Below, piece by piece: positions 1 to 8,570 of a stretch of DNA of 64,000 nt. Position 1 is the stretch's first letter, and every line of letters starts with the position of its first letter. Location: NCBI RefSeq assembly GCF_025854335.1, contig NZ_CP107716.1, positions 1,667,001 through 1,731,000 of the forward strand, in the 5' to 3' direction. Below the pieces are notes generated by a model. It was given only the letters and a program-made list of their open reading frames with translations, had not been told where the DNA came from and searched no databases. This DNA comes from Pelagibacterium flavum. GTDB taxonomy: Bacteria > Pseudomonadota > Alphaproteobacteria > Rhizobiales > Devosiaceae. A program made the position numbers and the translations under genes.

Positions 1-82
1 GACGGGTGATGGCTTCGAACACTTTTTGCGGGGTCGAGGCGATATAGGTGACATAAACAAAGCTGGTGCGTTCGGCGGTCAT
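1..82 (-). CDS. SRPBCC (AHSA1-type) domain protein, N-terminal fragment
   Basis: Only the first 27 codons lie in the window. They read MTAERTSFVYVTYIASTPQK followed by VFEAITR, the first strand and helix typical of SRPBCC/AHSA1 ligand-binding proteins. The start codon overlaps the stop of the upstream ArsR gene as ATGA, so the two are translationally coupled. ArsR-SRPBCC pairs are a common operon in Hyphomicrobiales; the SRPBCC partner is thought to bind a hydrophobic ligand, but its substrate is unknown. The family call rests on this short match plus the neighbour. Confidence 0.7.
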   Translation of the reverse strand, partial: MTAERTSFVYVTYIASTPQKVFEAITR

Positions 83-399
83 TCTTTCTCTCCTTCGAGT
101 TCGTTCTTGAGCTGGTAAAGCAGGCTCAGGCGCTGGTGCTCGAACTTGCGGACCCAGCGCTCGTAAACGTCGTGGAGCGGCACGGGATTGATGAAGTGCA
201 GTTTTTCCCGGCCGCGTTTGACGGTGGAGATGAGATTGGCCGCTTCGAGGATATCCAGATGCTGGGTGGCGGACTGACGGGTCATGTCCAGCCCTTCGAT
301 GAGCTGGCTGAGCGTCCGTCCATTGTTTTCATAGAGCAGGTCGAGAAGCTTCCTGCGGGTCGGGTCGCCCAGCGCCCTGAATACCTTGTCGTCGTCCAT
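79..399 (-). CDS. ArsR-family winged-helix transcriptional regulator
   Basis: About 106 residues. The N-terminus (DDDKVFRALGDPTRRKLLDL) is the ArsR signature, followed by a helix-turn-helix around residues 31-52 (LSQLIEGLDMTRQSATQHLD) and a wing. There is no metal-binding CxC motif in the recognition helix, so this is the non-metal type that accompanies SRPBCC proteins. The frame stays open to 495, but that extension would run through the operator palindrome at 426-449, so I choose the ATG at 399 (an ATG at 408 is the alternative). It probably represses itself and the coupled SRPBCC gene. Confidence 0.88.
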   Translation of the reverse strand: MDDDKVFRALGDPTRRKLLDLLYENNGRTLSQLIEGLDMTRQSATQHLDILEAANLISTVKRGREKLHFINPVPLHDVYERWVRKFEHQRLSLLYQLKNELEGEKE

Positions 400-422
400 T
401 GGCCTCATTTCCGTCTGGAGAG

Positions 423-452
423 ATAATATGCAGGTATTTACCTGCATATCAA
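423..452 (-). promoter_or_regulatory. ArsR operator embedded in its own promoter
   Basis: Positions 426-449 form a perfect 24-bp inverted repeat: ATATGCAGGTA, a 2-bp centre, TACCTGCATAT. On the minus strand it fills the spacer between a -35 like TTGATA (452-447) and a -10 like TATTAT (428-423), 18 bp apart. Protein bound here would exclude RNA polymerase, which fits autorepression by the ArsR protein encoded just downstream. That the site belongs to this ArsR is inferred from position. Confidence 0.75.
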
Positions 453-521
453 GATGCAAAATGGATGCGCGCGGTTGTTGAGGCCGCGCGACCATTTTCC
501 GCTCGATTTCAGTCGATCAGT

Positions 522-1442
522 TCACCACTCGCCCGTTCCGACCTTGTCGAGGTCGTACGGGGTTGTCTGGTAGATCTCGTTGATCCAGTTCTGGAACAGC
601 AGGTGGGCGTGGCTGCGCCAGCGGTTTTCGGGCATTTTGGTCGGATCGTTGTCGGGAAACAGATTGACCGGCATTGGGGTGTCGAGCCCGGCCTCGATGT
701 CGCGATGGTATTCGTCGGCCAGCGAAGTGTTGTCGTATTCGAGGTGGTTGAGCATGTAGGCGGCGCGATATTTGCGATCGTCGAGCATGCAGATGCCCAC
801 CTCGTCGCTGTCGATGAGGATATCGAGATCGGGCGAAAGGCTTTGCCGGTCGATATCGTTGTAGCGCGACACGGGCACCGCCAGATCGTCGGAAAAACCG
901 CGCAGGAAGGGGTGGCGGGTGTCGAGCACCTTGTGGCGATAGACCCCGAACGCCTTGTGCTCCATGCGATAGCGCTTGACGCCGTGCAGGTGATGCAATG
1001 CGGCCTGGGCACCCCAGCAGATGAACATAGTGTGGTGGACGTTGGTCTGCGTCCAATCCATGATCTCGAGCATTTCGGGCCAGTAGCGCACGTCCTCGAA
1101 CGGCATGTTGGCAATTGGGGCGCCGGTTACAACGAAACCGTCGAACTTTCTGGTATGGACCTCTTCCCAGGTCGAATAGAAGTTCTGGAGGTAATCCTCG
1201 GGCGTGCTTTTCGACAAGGGATCGGCGACCCGGACCAGTGTGAGATCGATCTGGAGCGGGGTGGAGGCGATGAGGCGCGCGAACTGGGTTTCGGTGCGCT
1301 GCTTGTTGGGCATTAGGTTGAGCAGGCCGAATTGCAGCGGGCGGATGTCCTGCCGGGCGGAGCGGGACTGATCCATGACCACGACGCCCTCGGTTTCGAG
1401 GGTCTTTCGCGCAGGAAGCTGGTCGGGGATGCGAATGGGCAT
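522..1442 (-). CDS. metA: Homoserine O-acyltransferase MetA
   Basis: 306 residues, full length. It acylates homoserine at the first committed step of methionine synthesis. The glutamine-amidotransferase-like fold is recognisable, with nucleophile Cys142 (FICWGAQ), catalytic His233 and Glu235 (NHLEYD) and the C-terminal LLFQNW segment. Residue 111, reported to set acetyl-CoA (Glu) versus succinyl-CoA (Gly) preference, is alanine here, so the acyl donor cannot be assigned. AAGGA lies 9 nt before the ATG. It starts 24 nt after the stop of the ATPase gene on the same strand, so they may be co-transcribed. Confidence 0.95.
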   Translation of the reverse strand: MPIRIPDQLPARKTLETEGVVVMDQSRSARQDIRPLQFGLLNLMPNKQRTETQFARLIASTPLQIDLTLVRVADPLSKSTPEDYLQNFYSTWEEVHTRKFDGFVVTGAPIANMPFEDVRYWPEMLEIMDWTQTNVHHTMFICWGAQAALHHLHGVKRYRMEHKAFGVYRHKVLDTRHPFLRGFSDDLAVPVSRYNDIDRQSLSPDLDILIDSDEVGICMLDDRKYRAAYMLNHLEYDNTSLADEYHRDIEAGLDTPMPVNLFPDNDPTKMPENRWRSHAHLLFQNWINEIYQTTPYDLDKVGTGEW

Positions 1443-1466
1443 CGTGAAACGTCCTTCAGTGGAATC

Positions 1467-2399
1467 TTATATAAGTGCAGTCCTGTTTTCTGCGGCCATC
1501 ACCGGACGATTGGCGATGGCCCTGCACATGAGCTCCATGAAGTCTTTTTCGTCACGCACGCCTGAAAGTTCGGACGCGTCGACCTGGTATCCGAAATTGT
1601 CGGCCAGTGCCTGATAGCGCGGCAGCCGGTCGCGCAGCAGCGCCTCGAAACCCCACACACCGAAGGCGTCGGGATCGACGTCGTCGTCATGGGCAACGCC
1701 GTTCTCGCGCTTGAACTCGTCCCATTTGGCGATCAGGAAGTCCGGCGGATAATACATCGGCTTGGGATTGGCCTTGTACCGGTCGATCAGGCGCTGGGCA
1801 TCGTCCTCGGTGCCGCGCAGATAGAGCAGGGCCGTGGTGTCGGTCAAAGCCTTGACCACGGGGTCCTCAGGGTTGTGCGGGTCGAGCACCTCGATCAGCG
1901 AACCGCCGGTGTCGCAGAGAAAATTGTCATAGCCATAGAGCGCCTTGGCACGCTCGATGAAATAGGGAACGTCGAGCAGGGCGTAGATTTCGGCGACGCG
2001 GTGCTGTTCCTGGCGGCGCTGGTACTCGGAAAAGGTCAGCCCACCCTTGGCCGGATTGCCCGGTGTGCCGAGATAGGTCGAGAGCGGATCGAGATTGTCG
2101 AAGCTGATATTGGACTGGATCGAGATCGAATCCGAGCGCAGCAGTTCGGCAAGGAAGGGGACCTTCATTGCCTCGCGCTTGAAATTGTCCACGATGTATT
2201 CGCCCATGTGCCGCGTGCCGATGCGGAAATCGACCGAGAAATGAAACCAGTCCGCGCGGCGCAATATGTTGCCCAGCCGCGTCTTGCCCACGCCGGCCAT
2301 GCCGAAGACCGTGACGGCCTTGCGGGGGAGGGAGCGGAACTCATCGGCGGAGGCAAACAGCATGGGGTGGGTCCAGGCAACTGTATGAAAATCAGACAT
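1467..2399 (-). CDS. P-loop ATPase of unknown function
   Basis: 310 residues from the ATG at 2399. A Walker A motif GMAGVGKT lies at residues 33-40, preceded by a strand (AVTVFG); the rest is charged and cytoplasmic with no membrane segment. The motif and size suggest a small-molecule kinase or GTPase-like NTPase, but I do not recognise a characterised family and assign no substrate. A longer upstream frame exists but MSDFHTV looks like the natural start. It precedes metA closely. Confidence 0.7.
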   Translation of the reverse strand: MSDFHTVAWTHPMLFASADEFRSLPRKAVTVFGMAGVGKTRLGNILRRADWFHFSVDFRIGTRHMGEYIVDNFKREAMKVPFLAELLRSDSISIQSNISFDNLDPLSTYLGTPGNPAKGGLTFSEYQRRQEQHRVAEIYALLDVPYFIERAKALYGYDNFLCDTGGSLIEVLDPHNPEDPVVKALTDTTALLYLRGTEDDAQRLIDRYKANPKPMYYPPDFLIAKWDEFKRENGVAHDDDVDPDAFGVWGFEALLRDRLPRYQALADNFGYQVDASELSGVRDEKDFMELMCRAIANRPVMAAENRTALI

Positions 2400-2507
2400 G
2401 CTGCTTAGATTTTTATGGCGCAGCCGTCCAGTCATTCGCTGGCGTGCCCCAGACCTCAGCCTGTCACCCCGGCAGTGGGGAGGCAGTGAGAGCGAACAGG
2501 CAAAGAG

Positions 2508-2522
2508 GGAAAAATTTGCCGG
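2508..2522 (+). promoter_or_regulatory. FlbD/ftr-like dyad upstream of flgE
   Basis: GGAA-AAATT-TGCCGG matches the recurring GGCA-N5-TGCCGG element of this cluster with one mismatch. A second, more degenerate dyad centred on GGAAATTTCC lies at 2530-2544. Both sit roughly 90-127 bp upstream of the start expected from the sigma-54 promoter, the usual place for an activator enhancer. Confidence 0.5.
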
Positions 2523-2607
2523 GTGGGCGGCGGAAATTTCCCGGAAATCTGGTCCTTGCCACCCGTCTTTCTGAACAAAGGTCAATAAAATCAATGCCCT
2601 TGGAGTC

Positions 2608-2624
2608 TGGCACTCCCCTTGCAT
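2608..2624 (+). promoter_or_regulatory. Sigma-54 promoter of flgE-flgK-flgL
   Basis: TGGCAC-N5-TTGCAT, with GG at 2609-2610 and GC at 2621-2622 separated by exactly 10 bp. This is a near-consensus -24/-12 RpoN promoter. Transcription would start near 2634, about 79 nt before the flgE ATG. Confidence 0.85.
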
Positions 2625-2712
2625 CATCTCTTTGCGAATGCGCGTGCTTGGCGTGCAGATGTTTGGGGCTGTCGCGATCCCGATTGGGGTCGCTCGTACG
2701 ACGGAGAGTAAA

Positions 2713-4332
2713 ATGGGTATCTATGGGGCATTGTCGACGGCCGTGACCGGCATGGCGGCGCAGTCGTTCGCGCTCGAGAACATTTCGGGCAACATCGCCA
2801 ATTCGCAGACCACGGGCTACAAGCGCATGGAGACCGGGTTCATCGATCTGATCCCCGATGCGGCGGTCGGTCGGCAGAAGCCCGGCGCGGTTCTGTCCTA
2901 CTCGCGCTCCACAAACGATGTGCGTGGCGACATCATCACCTCATCGACCGGTACCCACGTCGCGCTGAACGGGTCGGGTTTTTTCGTTGTCGCGGAAAAG
3001 ACCGGCACGTCCGATGGCAATTCCGTGTTCGGCGATGCGAGCTATTATACCCGCCGCGGCGATTTCGAGATGGATCGCGAAGGGTTTCTGCGCAACGGCG
3101 CGGGCTATTATCTCAAGGGCGTGCCGATCGATACCTCGACCGGCAACGTTGCCGGCTCGGTGCCCGAGATGGTGCAGGTGTCCAACGGGCTGATCCCGGC
3201 CAAGGCAACCCAGCGCATTGTCTATGAAGTCAACCTGCCCGACACCCCCGCTGTGGGGCTGGCGGCCGATTTTGCGACGACCCTTTCCTCCGATGGCGAT
3301 ATGGACGGCAGCGAGACGCTTCAGGGTGCCGCTCCGGGCCTGGGATGGGCGGCCAGCGACCAGTTCACGATTTCGGTTGGGGGCGGGGCAGTCCAGACTT
3401 TCGAGGAAGGTGTGGACGGTACCACGCTCCAGGATCTGATCGACTGGGTCAATTCATCGGTTCCCGGCGCCACAGCGTCGCTGGACTCCGAGGGTCGCCT
3501 GCAGATTTCGGCCGAGAACACCAACCACGACATCGCCATCGGCGGTACGGCCACCATTACGGGCATCGCCTCGCAGCCGGTTCCGGATGCGCCGGAAACC
3601 AATTCCGACTTTGTCTCGCGCTCGGTCGAAGGCGGGGCGATCACGGTTTATGCGCCCAATGGCGCGTCGGTGAACGTGCAGATGCGGTGGGGCAAGGTTT
3701 CCAACGAACCCGACACCTGGCGGCTCTACTACATGAGCGACAGCGAACCCCAGACCTGGTCCGAGGTTCCCGATGGTGAGTTCACCTTCGAGGATGGCGT
3801 GCTCCAGACGCAGGGCGGCGCTTCGGTTTCCTTGTCCGAGCCTTTGCGGCTGAACCTGCCAAATCTCACCATTAACGGCACGGAAGTCGGCGACGTTGAA
3901 ATCGACCTCGGGGCCGGCGGGCTGACCCAGTTCGACAACGCCAATGGTCGCGCCGCTGTCTCCACGCTGAACCAGAACGGCTATCCCGCCGGTTCGTTCA
4001 TGTCGGTGGCCATCAACGACAATGGTCGGGTGGTCGCCACCTATTCGAATGGCGAGCAGATCGAAATCTTCCAGCTGGTGACGGCCAATTTCAATGCCGA
4101 GAACCAGCTCAAGCGGCTCGATGGCGGCATTTACTCGGCAACGGCGGCCTCGGGCGAGGCGATCCTTTCCACCGATGGCGGCATCACCGGGGGCGCTCTG
4201 GAATCGTCAAACACCGACATCTCCGAAGAGTTCACCAAGCTGATCGTCACCCAGCAGGCCTATTCGGCGGGCACGCGCATCGTCTCGACGGCAGACGAGA
4301 TGCTGCAAGAAGCCTTGAACATGATCCGATGA
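2713..4332 (+). CDS. flgE: Flagellar hook protein FlgE
   Basis: 539 residues. The N-terminus (MGIYGALSTAVTG, then ENISGNIANSQTTGYKR) and the C-terminus (TQQAYSAGTRIVSTADEMLQ) are the conserved D0 helices of axial flagellar proteins. The long middle region fits FlgE, which builds the hook outside the cell. I start at the ATG at 2713, which has GGAG six bases upstream. The frame is open to 2632, but that part overlaps the expected transcript start. First gene of flgE-flgK-flgL, driven by the sigma-54 promoter. Confidence 0.93.
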   Translation: MGIYGALSTAVTGMAAQSFALENISGNIANSQTTGYKRMETGFIDLIPDAAVGRQKPGAVLSYSRSTNDVRGDIITSSTGTHVALNGSGFFVVAEKTGTSDGNSVFGDASYYTRRGDFEMDREGFLRNGAGYYLKGVPIDTSTGNVAGSVPEMVQVSNGLIPAKATQRIVYEVNLPDTPAVGLAADFATTLSSDGDMDGSETLQGAAPGLGWAASDQFTISVGGGAVQTFEEGVDGTTLQDLIDWVNSSVPGATASLDSEGRLQISAENTNHDIAIGGTATITGIASQPVPDAPETNSDFVSRSVEGGAITVYAPNGASVNVQMRWGKVSNEPDTWRLYYMSDSEPQTWSEVPDGEFTFEDGVLQTQGGASVSLSEPLRLNLPNLTINGTEVGDVEIDLGAGGLTQFDNANGRAAVSTLNQNGYPAGSFMSVAINDNGRVVATYSNGEQIEIFQLVTANFNAENQLKRLDGGIYSATAASGEAILSTDGGITGGALESSNTDISEEFTKLIVTQQAYSAGTRIVSTADEMLQEALNMIR

Positions 4333-4338
4333 TCGATT

Positions 4339-4360
4339 GGCCGCCGGTAAAACGGCGGCC
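4339..4360 (+). other. Stem-loop in the flgE-flgK gap
   Basis: GGCCGCCG, a 6-nt loop, CGGCGGCC: a perfect 8-bp stem just after the flgE stop. There is no T-run, so it is more likely to stabilise the flgE 3' end or cause partial attenuation than to terminate. This could help make much more hook protein than FlgK/FlgL. Confidence 0.5.
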
Positions 4361-4393
4361 GGTTAACTGACCCTGTGAGCTGGAGTTGATGCG

Positions 4394-6223
4394 ATGGGAT
4401 TGAGTTCGACGCTATCGAATGCACTGGGTGGCATGAATGCCAGCCAGCGGGGCATCGATGTCGTTTCGCGCAACATCGCCAATCAGGGAACGCCGGGCTA
4501 TCACCGGCAGTCCATCGTCATCGAGGAAACCGCCTATGGGACGAGTGCGCAGGTTCGCGCCTCGACCCTCACACGGGCGTTCAACGAGGCGCTGGAAAAG
4601 CAGCATCTGGCGGCGGTTTCCTCGGCCAGCTATCACGATGTGCGCACCGATTTTCTCGATCGCATGCAGATGCATCTGGGCAAGCCGGGCGATGCCAATT
4701 CCCTCGATACGCTCTATGCGGGGTTCGAGAACGCGCTGCAGGCTCTGGTCACCAACCCCAATGATGTGACGACGCGGGCGGGCGTGCTCAACGCGGCCCA
4801 GCAGCTAGTCGGTCAGCTCAACACGTTGACCGGCGCCGTGCAGGAAATGCGCGTAGAAGCCGAGCAGCAGATTTCCAATGGGGTATCCGAGCTCAACCGG
4901 CAGCTTACCGCGCTGGCCGATATCAATGTGCGCATCCTCGACATTTCGCAGGATCAGCAGGCGCGGCTTTCGCTCATGGACGAGCGCGACCGGCTGGTGG
5001 CCTCGATTTCCGAACTGGTCGACGTGCGTGCCACCTACCGCTCCGACGGCACCGTGGCGCTCATGACCGAGAGCGGGGTGGGCATTCTCGACGTCGAGGC
5101 CTCCCAGTTCGGGTTCCGCTCGGGCGGCGGGCTCAATTCGACATCGCTGTTTGATCCCGATCCGGCCAAGAGCGGGGTGGGCGAACTGACCCTGCGCACC
5201 CCATCGGGGCTGGAGGTCGACTTGGCCGGGGGCGAATTGCTGTCCTCGGGTCGCCTTGCCGGCCTTCTGGAACTGCGCGACACGACGCTGGTCAACATGC
5301 AGGATCAGCTCGACGAGATCGCCGCCGGTCTGGCCCAGGCGATGAACACCGTCACCACGGTCGCGGCGCCCGACGATTTGACGCCCGACCTCTACGAGCT
5401 CGACATTTCCGGCATGCAGCCGGGCAATTCGATTGCCCTGACCTATAATGACGGAACGACCGACCGCTCCATTCGCGTGGTGGCGATGGGCGATGCGGCC
5501 AACCTGCCGCTCGCCACGCCCAATGCAAAGGGCGAACGGGTTATCGGGGTCGACATTTCCGGCGGCGATCCGGCAGCGGCGATTGCCGCGGCGCTGGCTG
5601 GCGAGTTGCCGGGGGGCGCGGTCATCACCGACGCTGCCGGCGTTCTGTCGATCGACAGCGCCGACATGCGCGCCATGTCCTCCCAGATCAGCGTGACCGG
5701 CACGCAGGACGGCACGGGCGCGCTCAACCTGTTTGTCGATACACGTGACGCGGCCTTTACCAATTCACTCGATGGCAGCGGTCAGAAGCGCGGCTTTGCC
5801 GGGCGAATTTCGATCAACACCGCGTTGATCTCGGATCCGGCGCAGCTTGTGCAATATGCCAGTGGCGTGTCGCTGGGCGATGCGACGCGGCCGGAGTTCC
5901 TGCTCGATAATCTCAAATCGATGGAGTTTGTCTCCGACAAGATGACCGCGCTTTCCGATGGCGGTGTGCGGCTCACGGGCAAGGTTACCGATCTCATCGG
6001 CCAGATGATCAATCACCAGGGCAATGTGGTCTCCAAGGCCCAGTCGGAAAGCTCAGCCGTCAGTTATACGCTACAATCGATCACCACGCGCATGGGGGCC
6101 GAATACGGCGTGACGGTGGACGAGGAAATGGCGCGTCTGATGCAACTCCAGAACGCCTATTCAGCAAGCGCGCGCGTGGTTTCGACAGTGCAGGAACTGA
6201 TCGATGCTCTGCTGGCTATGTGA
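4394..6223 (+). CDS. flgK: Hook-filament junction protein FlgK (HAP1)
   Basis: 609 residues. It opens with MGLSSTLSNALGGMNASQRG and the rod/hook signature (VVSRNIANQGTPGYHRQ), and ends with LMQLQNAYSASARVVSTVQE, the paired D0 helices. FlgK forms the first junction ring between hook and filament after export by the flagellar type III system. It follows flgE by 61 nt and precedes flgL by 6 nt in one transcription unit. Confidence 0.94.
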   Translation: MGLSSTLSNALGGMNASQRGIDVVSRNIANQGTPGYHRQSIVIEETAYGTSAQVRASTLTRAFNEALEKQHLAAVSSASYHDVRTDFLDRMQMHLGKPGDANSLDTLYAGFENALQALVTNPNDVTTRAGVLNAAQQLVGQLNTLTGAVQEMRVEAEQQISNGVSELNRQLTALADINVRILDISQDQQARLSLMDERDRLVASISELVDVRATYRSDGTVALMTESGVGILDVEASQFGFRSGGGLNSTSLFDPDPAKSGVGELTLRTPSGLEVDLAGGELLSSGRLAGLLELRDTTLVNMQDQLDEIAAGLAQAMNTVTTVAAPDDLTPDLYELDISGMQPGNSIALTYNDGTTDRSIRVVAMGDAANLPLATPNAKGERVIGVDISGGDPAAAIAAALAGELPGGAVITDAAGVLSIDSADMRAMSSQISVTGTQDGTGALNLFVDTRDAAFTNSLDGSGQKRGFAGRISINTALISDPAQLVQYASGVSLGDATRPEFLLDNLKSMEFVSDKMTALSDGGVRLTGKVTDLIGQMINHQGNVVSKAQSESSAVSYTLQSITTRMGAEYGVTVDEEMARLMQLQNAYSASARVVSTVQELIDALLAM

Positions 6224-6229
6224 GGTCTC

Positions 6230-7696
6230 ATGACGATCATCAACAAATCGCTCTATCCGGTATCTTCGACCCTGACGTCCATCTCCAAGATGAGCAAGCA
6301 GTTCGAGAACCTCCAGCTGCAACTGGCGACGGGCAACCGCTACAACACGCTGGCGGAGATGGGCAGCGATCGCGTCCACGACATCAATCTGCGCAGCCGA
6401 CTGTCGCGGATCGAGGGCTATCAGTCCAATATCCTGACCGTCGAAAACCGGCTCAGCTTTTACACAAACGGGTTGGAGCGGCTCGACGAGATCGAAGGTT
6501 CAGCCCGGGCGCTGGCCGTGCCCAATGCCTATGGCACCGATGGCATCAACCTCACCAACGCCCGTAATCAGGCCACCAATCTGCTCAAGGAAGTCATCGA
6601 CGTCCTCAATACCGATATCACCGGGCAGTTCATTTTCGGGGGCAACAAGTCGGACACCAAGCCGGTTGCGAGCTTTGAAGAGATCATGGACGGGCCGACC
6701 GGGTTCGTCAGTTACACCGAGAACCGCAACGAAGAGGACATGGGCACGATAGCGGGCAATTCTGGCCGCATCGACCAGGCGCTGGCCGCCGATACGATCA
6801 CGCTGACCGAGGATGGCGACCACGAATTTGGCTTCAAGATCGCCTCGGTGACCACGACGGGAACCGCCATCACCGGGACGGCGGAGCCGGTCGACCCATT
6901 GTTCCCCGACGCCGAGCAGGTTGCAACGATCACGGCGGGCGGCGTGCCGGCCGATGGCGATACGGTCACGATCGGCATCACCTTCCCCCATGACCGCGAT
7001 ACCGTGCAGTATCTCACATTCACGGCCACCAGTACCGATCCGGTGCCCGAGGGGGGCTTTGCCATCGGGGCGGACGCCGACGAAACAGCGGCCAATCTCG
7101 ATGCGGTCATCGCGGCCAAGCTCGAAACGCTGGCCAGGACCGATCTGCGCTCGTCCTCGACCTATGCGGCGGCCGATGACTTTTTCAATGGCATGGGCGA
7201 GGCGCAGGATCCGGCTGCGACGGCCTGGTATCGCGGGCAGGACAGCGACAATCCGCGCCAGACGGTTTCGGCCAATATCGATGAGAACACCAAGACCCAG
7301 TATGGCGTTCAGGCCAATGAGCAGGGCTTTGTCGAACTCATCAAGGGGCTGGCGGTGTTTTCGGTTTCCGAGCTTTCGCCGCTCGATGAAGACAATGCCG
7401 CCCGCTACGATGCTCTGGTTGACGTTCAGCGCTCGCGGCTATCGGAAGACAAGAACGCCCAAACCGGGGCGATTGAAGTCATCACCATGGAACTGGGCAT
7501 CGCCGCCTCCACGGTCAACACCGTCAAGGAGCGTCATTCCCAATATGGCGCACAGCTCGAAACGATGCTGGCCGAGATTTCCGAAGCCCCGCGCGAGGAA
7601 GTGGCCATGCTGCTTATGACGCTGCAGACCCAGCTCCAGGCCAGCTATCAGGCTACGGCCATGGCCAGCCAGCTCTCGCTGGTGAATTACCTCTAA
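6230..7696 (+). CDS. flgL: Hook-filament junction protein FlgL (HAP3)
   Basis: 488 residues, longer than many FlgL proteins (about 300-400). The flagellin-like N-terminus (SISKMSKQFENLQLQLATG) and C-terminus (MTLQTQLQASYQATAMASQL) are intact. The extra length is a Thr/Asp-rich domain around residues 190-290, probably surface exposed. FlgL is the second junction protein, on which filament growth begins. An intrinsic terminator follows at 7724. Confidence 0.92.
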   Translation: MTIINKSLYPVSSTLTSISKMSKQFENLQLQLATGNRYNTLAEMGSDRVHDINLRSRLSRIEGYQSNILTVENRLSFYTNGLERLDEIEGSARALAVPNAYGTDGINLTNARNQATNLLKEVIDVLNTDITGQFIFGGNKSDTKPVASFEEIMDGPTGFVSYTENRNEEDMGTIAGNSGRIDQALAADTITLTEDGDHEFGFKIASVTTTGTAITGTAEPVDPLFPDAEQVATITAGGVPADGDTVTIGITFPHDRDTVQYLTFTATSTDPVPEGGFAIGADADETAANLDAVIAAKLETLARTDLRSSSTYAAADDFFNGMGEAQDPAATAWYRGQDSDNPRQTVSANIDENTKTQYGVQANEQGFVELIKGLAVFSVSELSPLDEDNAARYDALVDVQRSRLSEDKNAQTGAIEVITMELGIAASTVNTVKERHSQYGAQLETMLAEISEAPREEVAMLLMTLQTQLQASYQATAMASQLSLVNYL

Positions 7697-7723
7697 GCGT
7701 TCCGTTCAGAGCCTCAAAAAACT

Positions 7724-7750
7724 AAGCCCCGGCATCGACCGGGGCTTTTT
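7724..7750 (+). terminator. Intrinsic terminator of flgE-flgK-flgL
   Basis: AAGCCCCGG, a 6-nt loop, CCGGGGCTT, then TTT. It lies 28 bp after the flgL stop, in the gap to the convergent flaF gene. Confidence 0.85.
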
Positions 7751-7773
7751 CACATCGGCGCTGGGCCAGGGGC

Positions 7774-8142
7774 TTAGCCCTTGCTGCGCAGGCCCGCGGA
7801 AATCTGGCGGTTGATGTTGATGAGCGCGTCGAGCTTGGCGGGGTCGGCGCCGGCGAGCAGCTCATAGGTCTGGCCCATGACAAAGATGCCGAGATTGGCG
7901 ATGTTCTGGCGGATCGGTGCGGGCAGGGGGCTGTCGTCTTTGGTCACGGCCTGAACGAAGATCGACCAAACCTTGCGGTTCTTGTTGAGCGCTTCTGTCA
8001 GCTCGGGCCGGCTTTCAGGCCAGGTGTCGCGAATGTTTTGCAGACGAGAGGCAAGACGGGCCAGAAGATTGGCCTCAAGATCTCTGGGACTCGCTGTCTG
8101 TTGCGCGGTCCTCTGGTATGCGAGTGCCCCCTGATGTTGCAT
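7774..8142 (-). CDS. flaF: Flagellar biosynthesis regulator FlaF
   Basis: 122 residues. The alphaproteobacterial FlaF pattern is present: LEANLLARLASRLQ near residue 25, then NRKVWSIFVQAV and PAPIRQNIANLGIFV. FlaF opposes FlbT and promotes flagellin translation or secretion in Caulobacter and related species. The start lies 68 nt inside flbT, so the two are co-transcribed and probably translationally coupled. Confidence 0.9.
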   Translation of the reverse strand: MQHQGALAYQRTAQQTASPRDLEANLLARLASRLQNIRDTWPESRPELTEALNKNRKVWSIFVQAVTKDDSPLPAPIRQNIANLGIFVMGQTYELLAGADPAKLDALININRQISAGLRSKG

Positions 8143-8518
8143 GCCCCAGCAACTCCCCTTCGTATTCGATCAGCTTTTTTGCAGCCCTGAGAGCTTTGTA
8201 GAGATCGCCGGTTAATATCTCATTATTGATAGCGTCGACATAGGGCAAAGTGGACGGTGCGGCGCGGACCATTTCGTTGATGAGTTCGAAATAGCTCTTT
8301 GTGAGCTTATCAATATTGCCCTCCACATACATGATCTGGATGGCGAGATAGATGGCCTTGGCGGGCGTGTCGGCTGTCGCTGCGGACAGGATGTCCTTTT
8401 CACGCAGGATGGGTGCTTTGCCCTCGATGAACAGACGTGTGCGCTGGTCGGAATTGGTGATTACGCAGCTGCCCACGATGAGCTTTTCGCCGGGCTTCAA
8501 CTCGACCTTCAGCGCCAT
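8075..8518 (-). CDS. flbT: Flagellin mRNA regulator FlbT
   Basis: 147 residues. MALKVELKPGEKLIVGSCVI is the FlbT N-terminal signature, followed by the helical YLAIQIMYVEG and YFELINEM segments. In Caulobacter FlbT binds the 5' leader of flagellin mRNA and limits its translation until the hook is complete. GAAGAGG lies nine bases before the ATG. It lies downstream of the flagellin genes on the same strand but is separated by the terminator at 8571. Confidence 0.93.
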   Translation of the reverse strand: MALKVELKPGEKLIVGSCVITNSDQRTRLFIEGKAPILREKDILSAATADTPAKAIYLAIQIMYVEGNIDKLTKSYFELINEMVRAAPSTLPYVDAINNEILTGDLYKALRAAKKLIEYEGELLGHATSGGTRIPEDRATDSESQRS

Positions 8519-8570
8519 GATTCGTACCTCTTCAAATTTGCACCGATTATGAAGAGGGGCGGGACAAAAG

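Larger units (their letters stand above)
2400..2712. promoter_or_regulatory. Divergent intergenic region upstream of flgE
   Basis: 313 bp between the minus-strand ATPase gene and flgE. It contains the sigma-54 promoter at 2608-2624 and two AT-centred dyads at 2508-2522 and 2530-2544, all described separately. No additional gene is supported here. Confidence 0.6.

Noticed and set aside
1443..1466. SAM-II riboswitch in front of metA
   Set aside because: Only 24 nt separate metA from the upstream coding sequence, too little for the element, and no matching pattern was seen.
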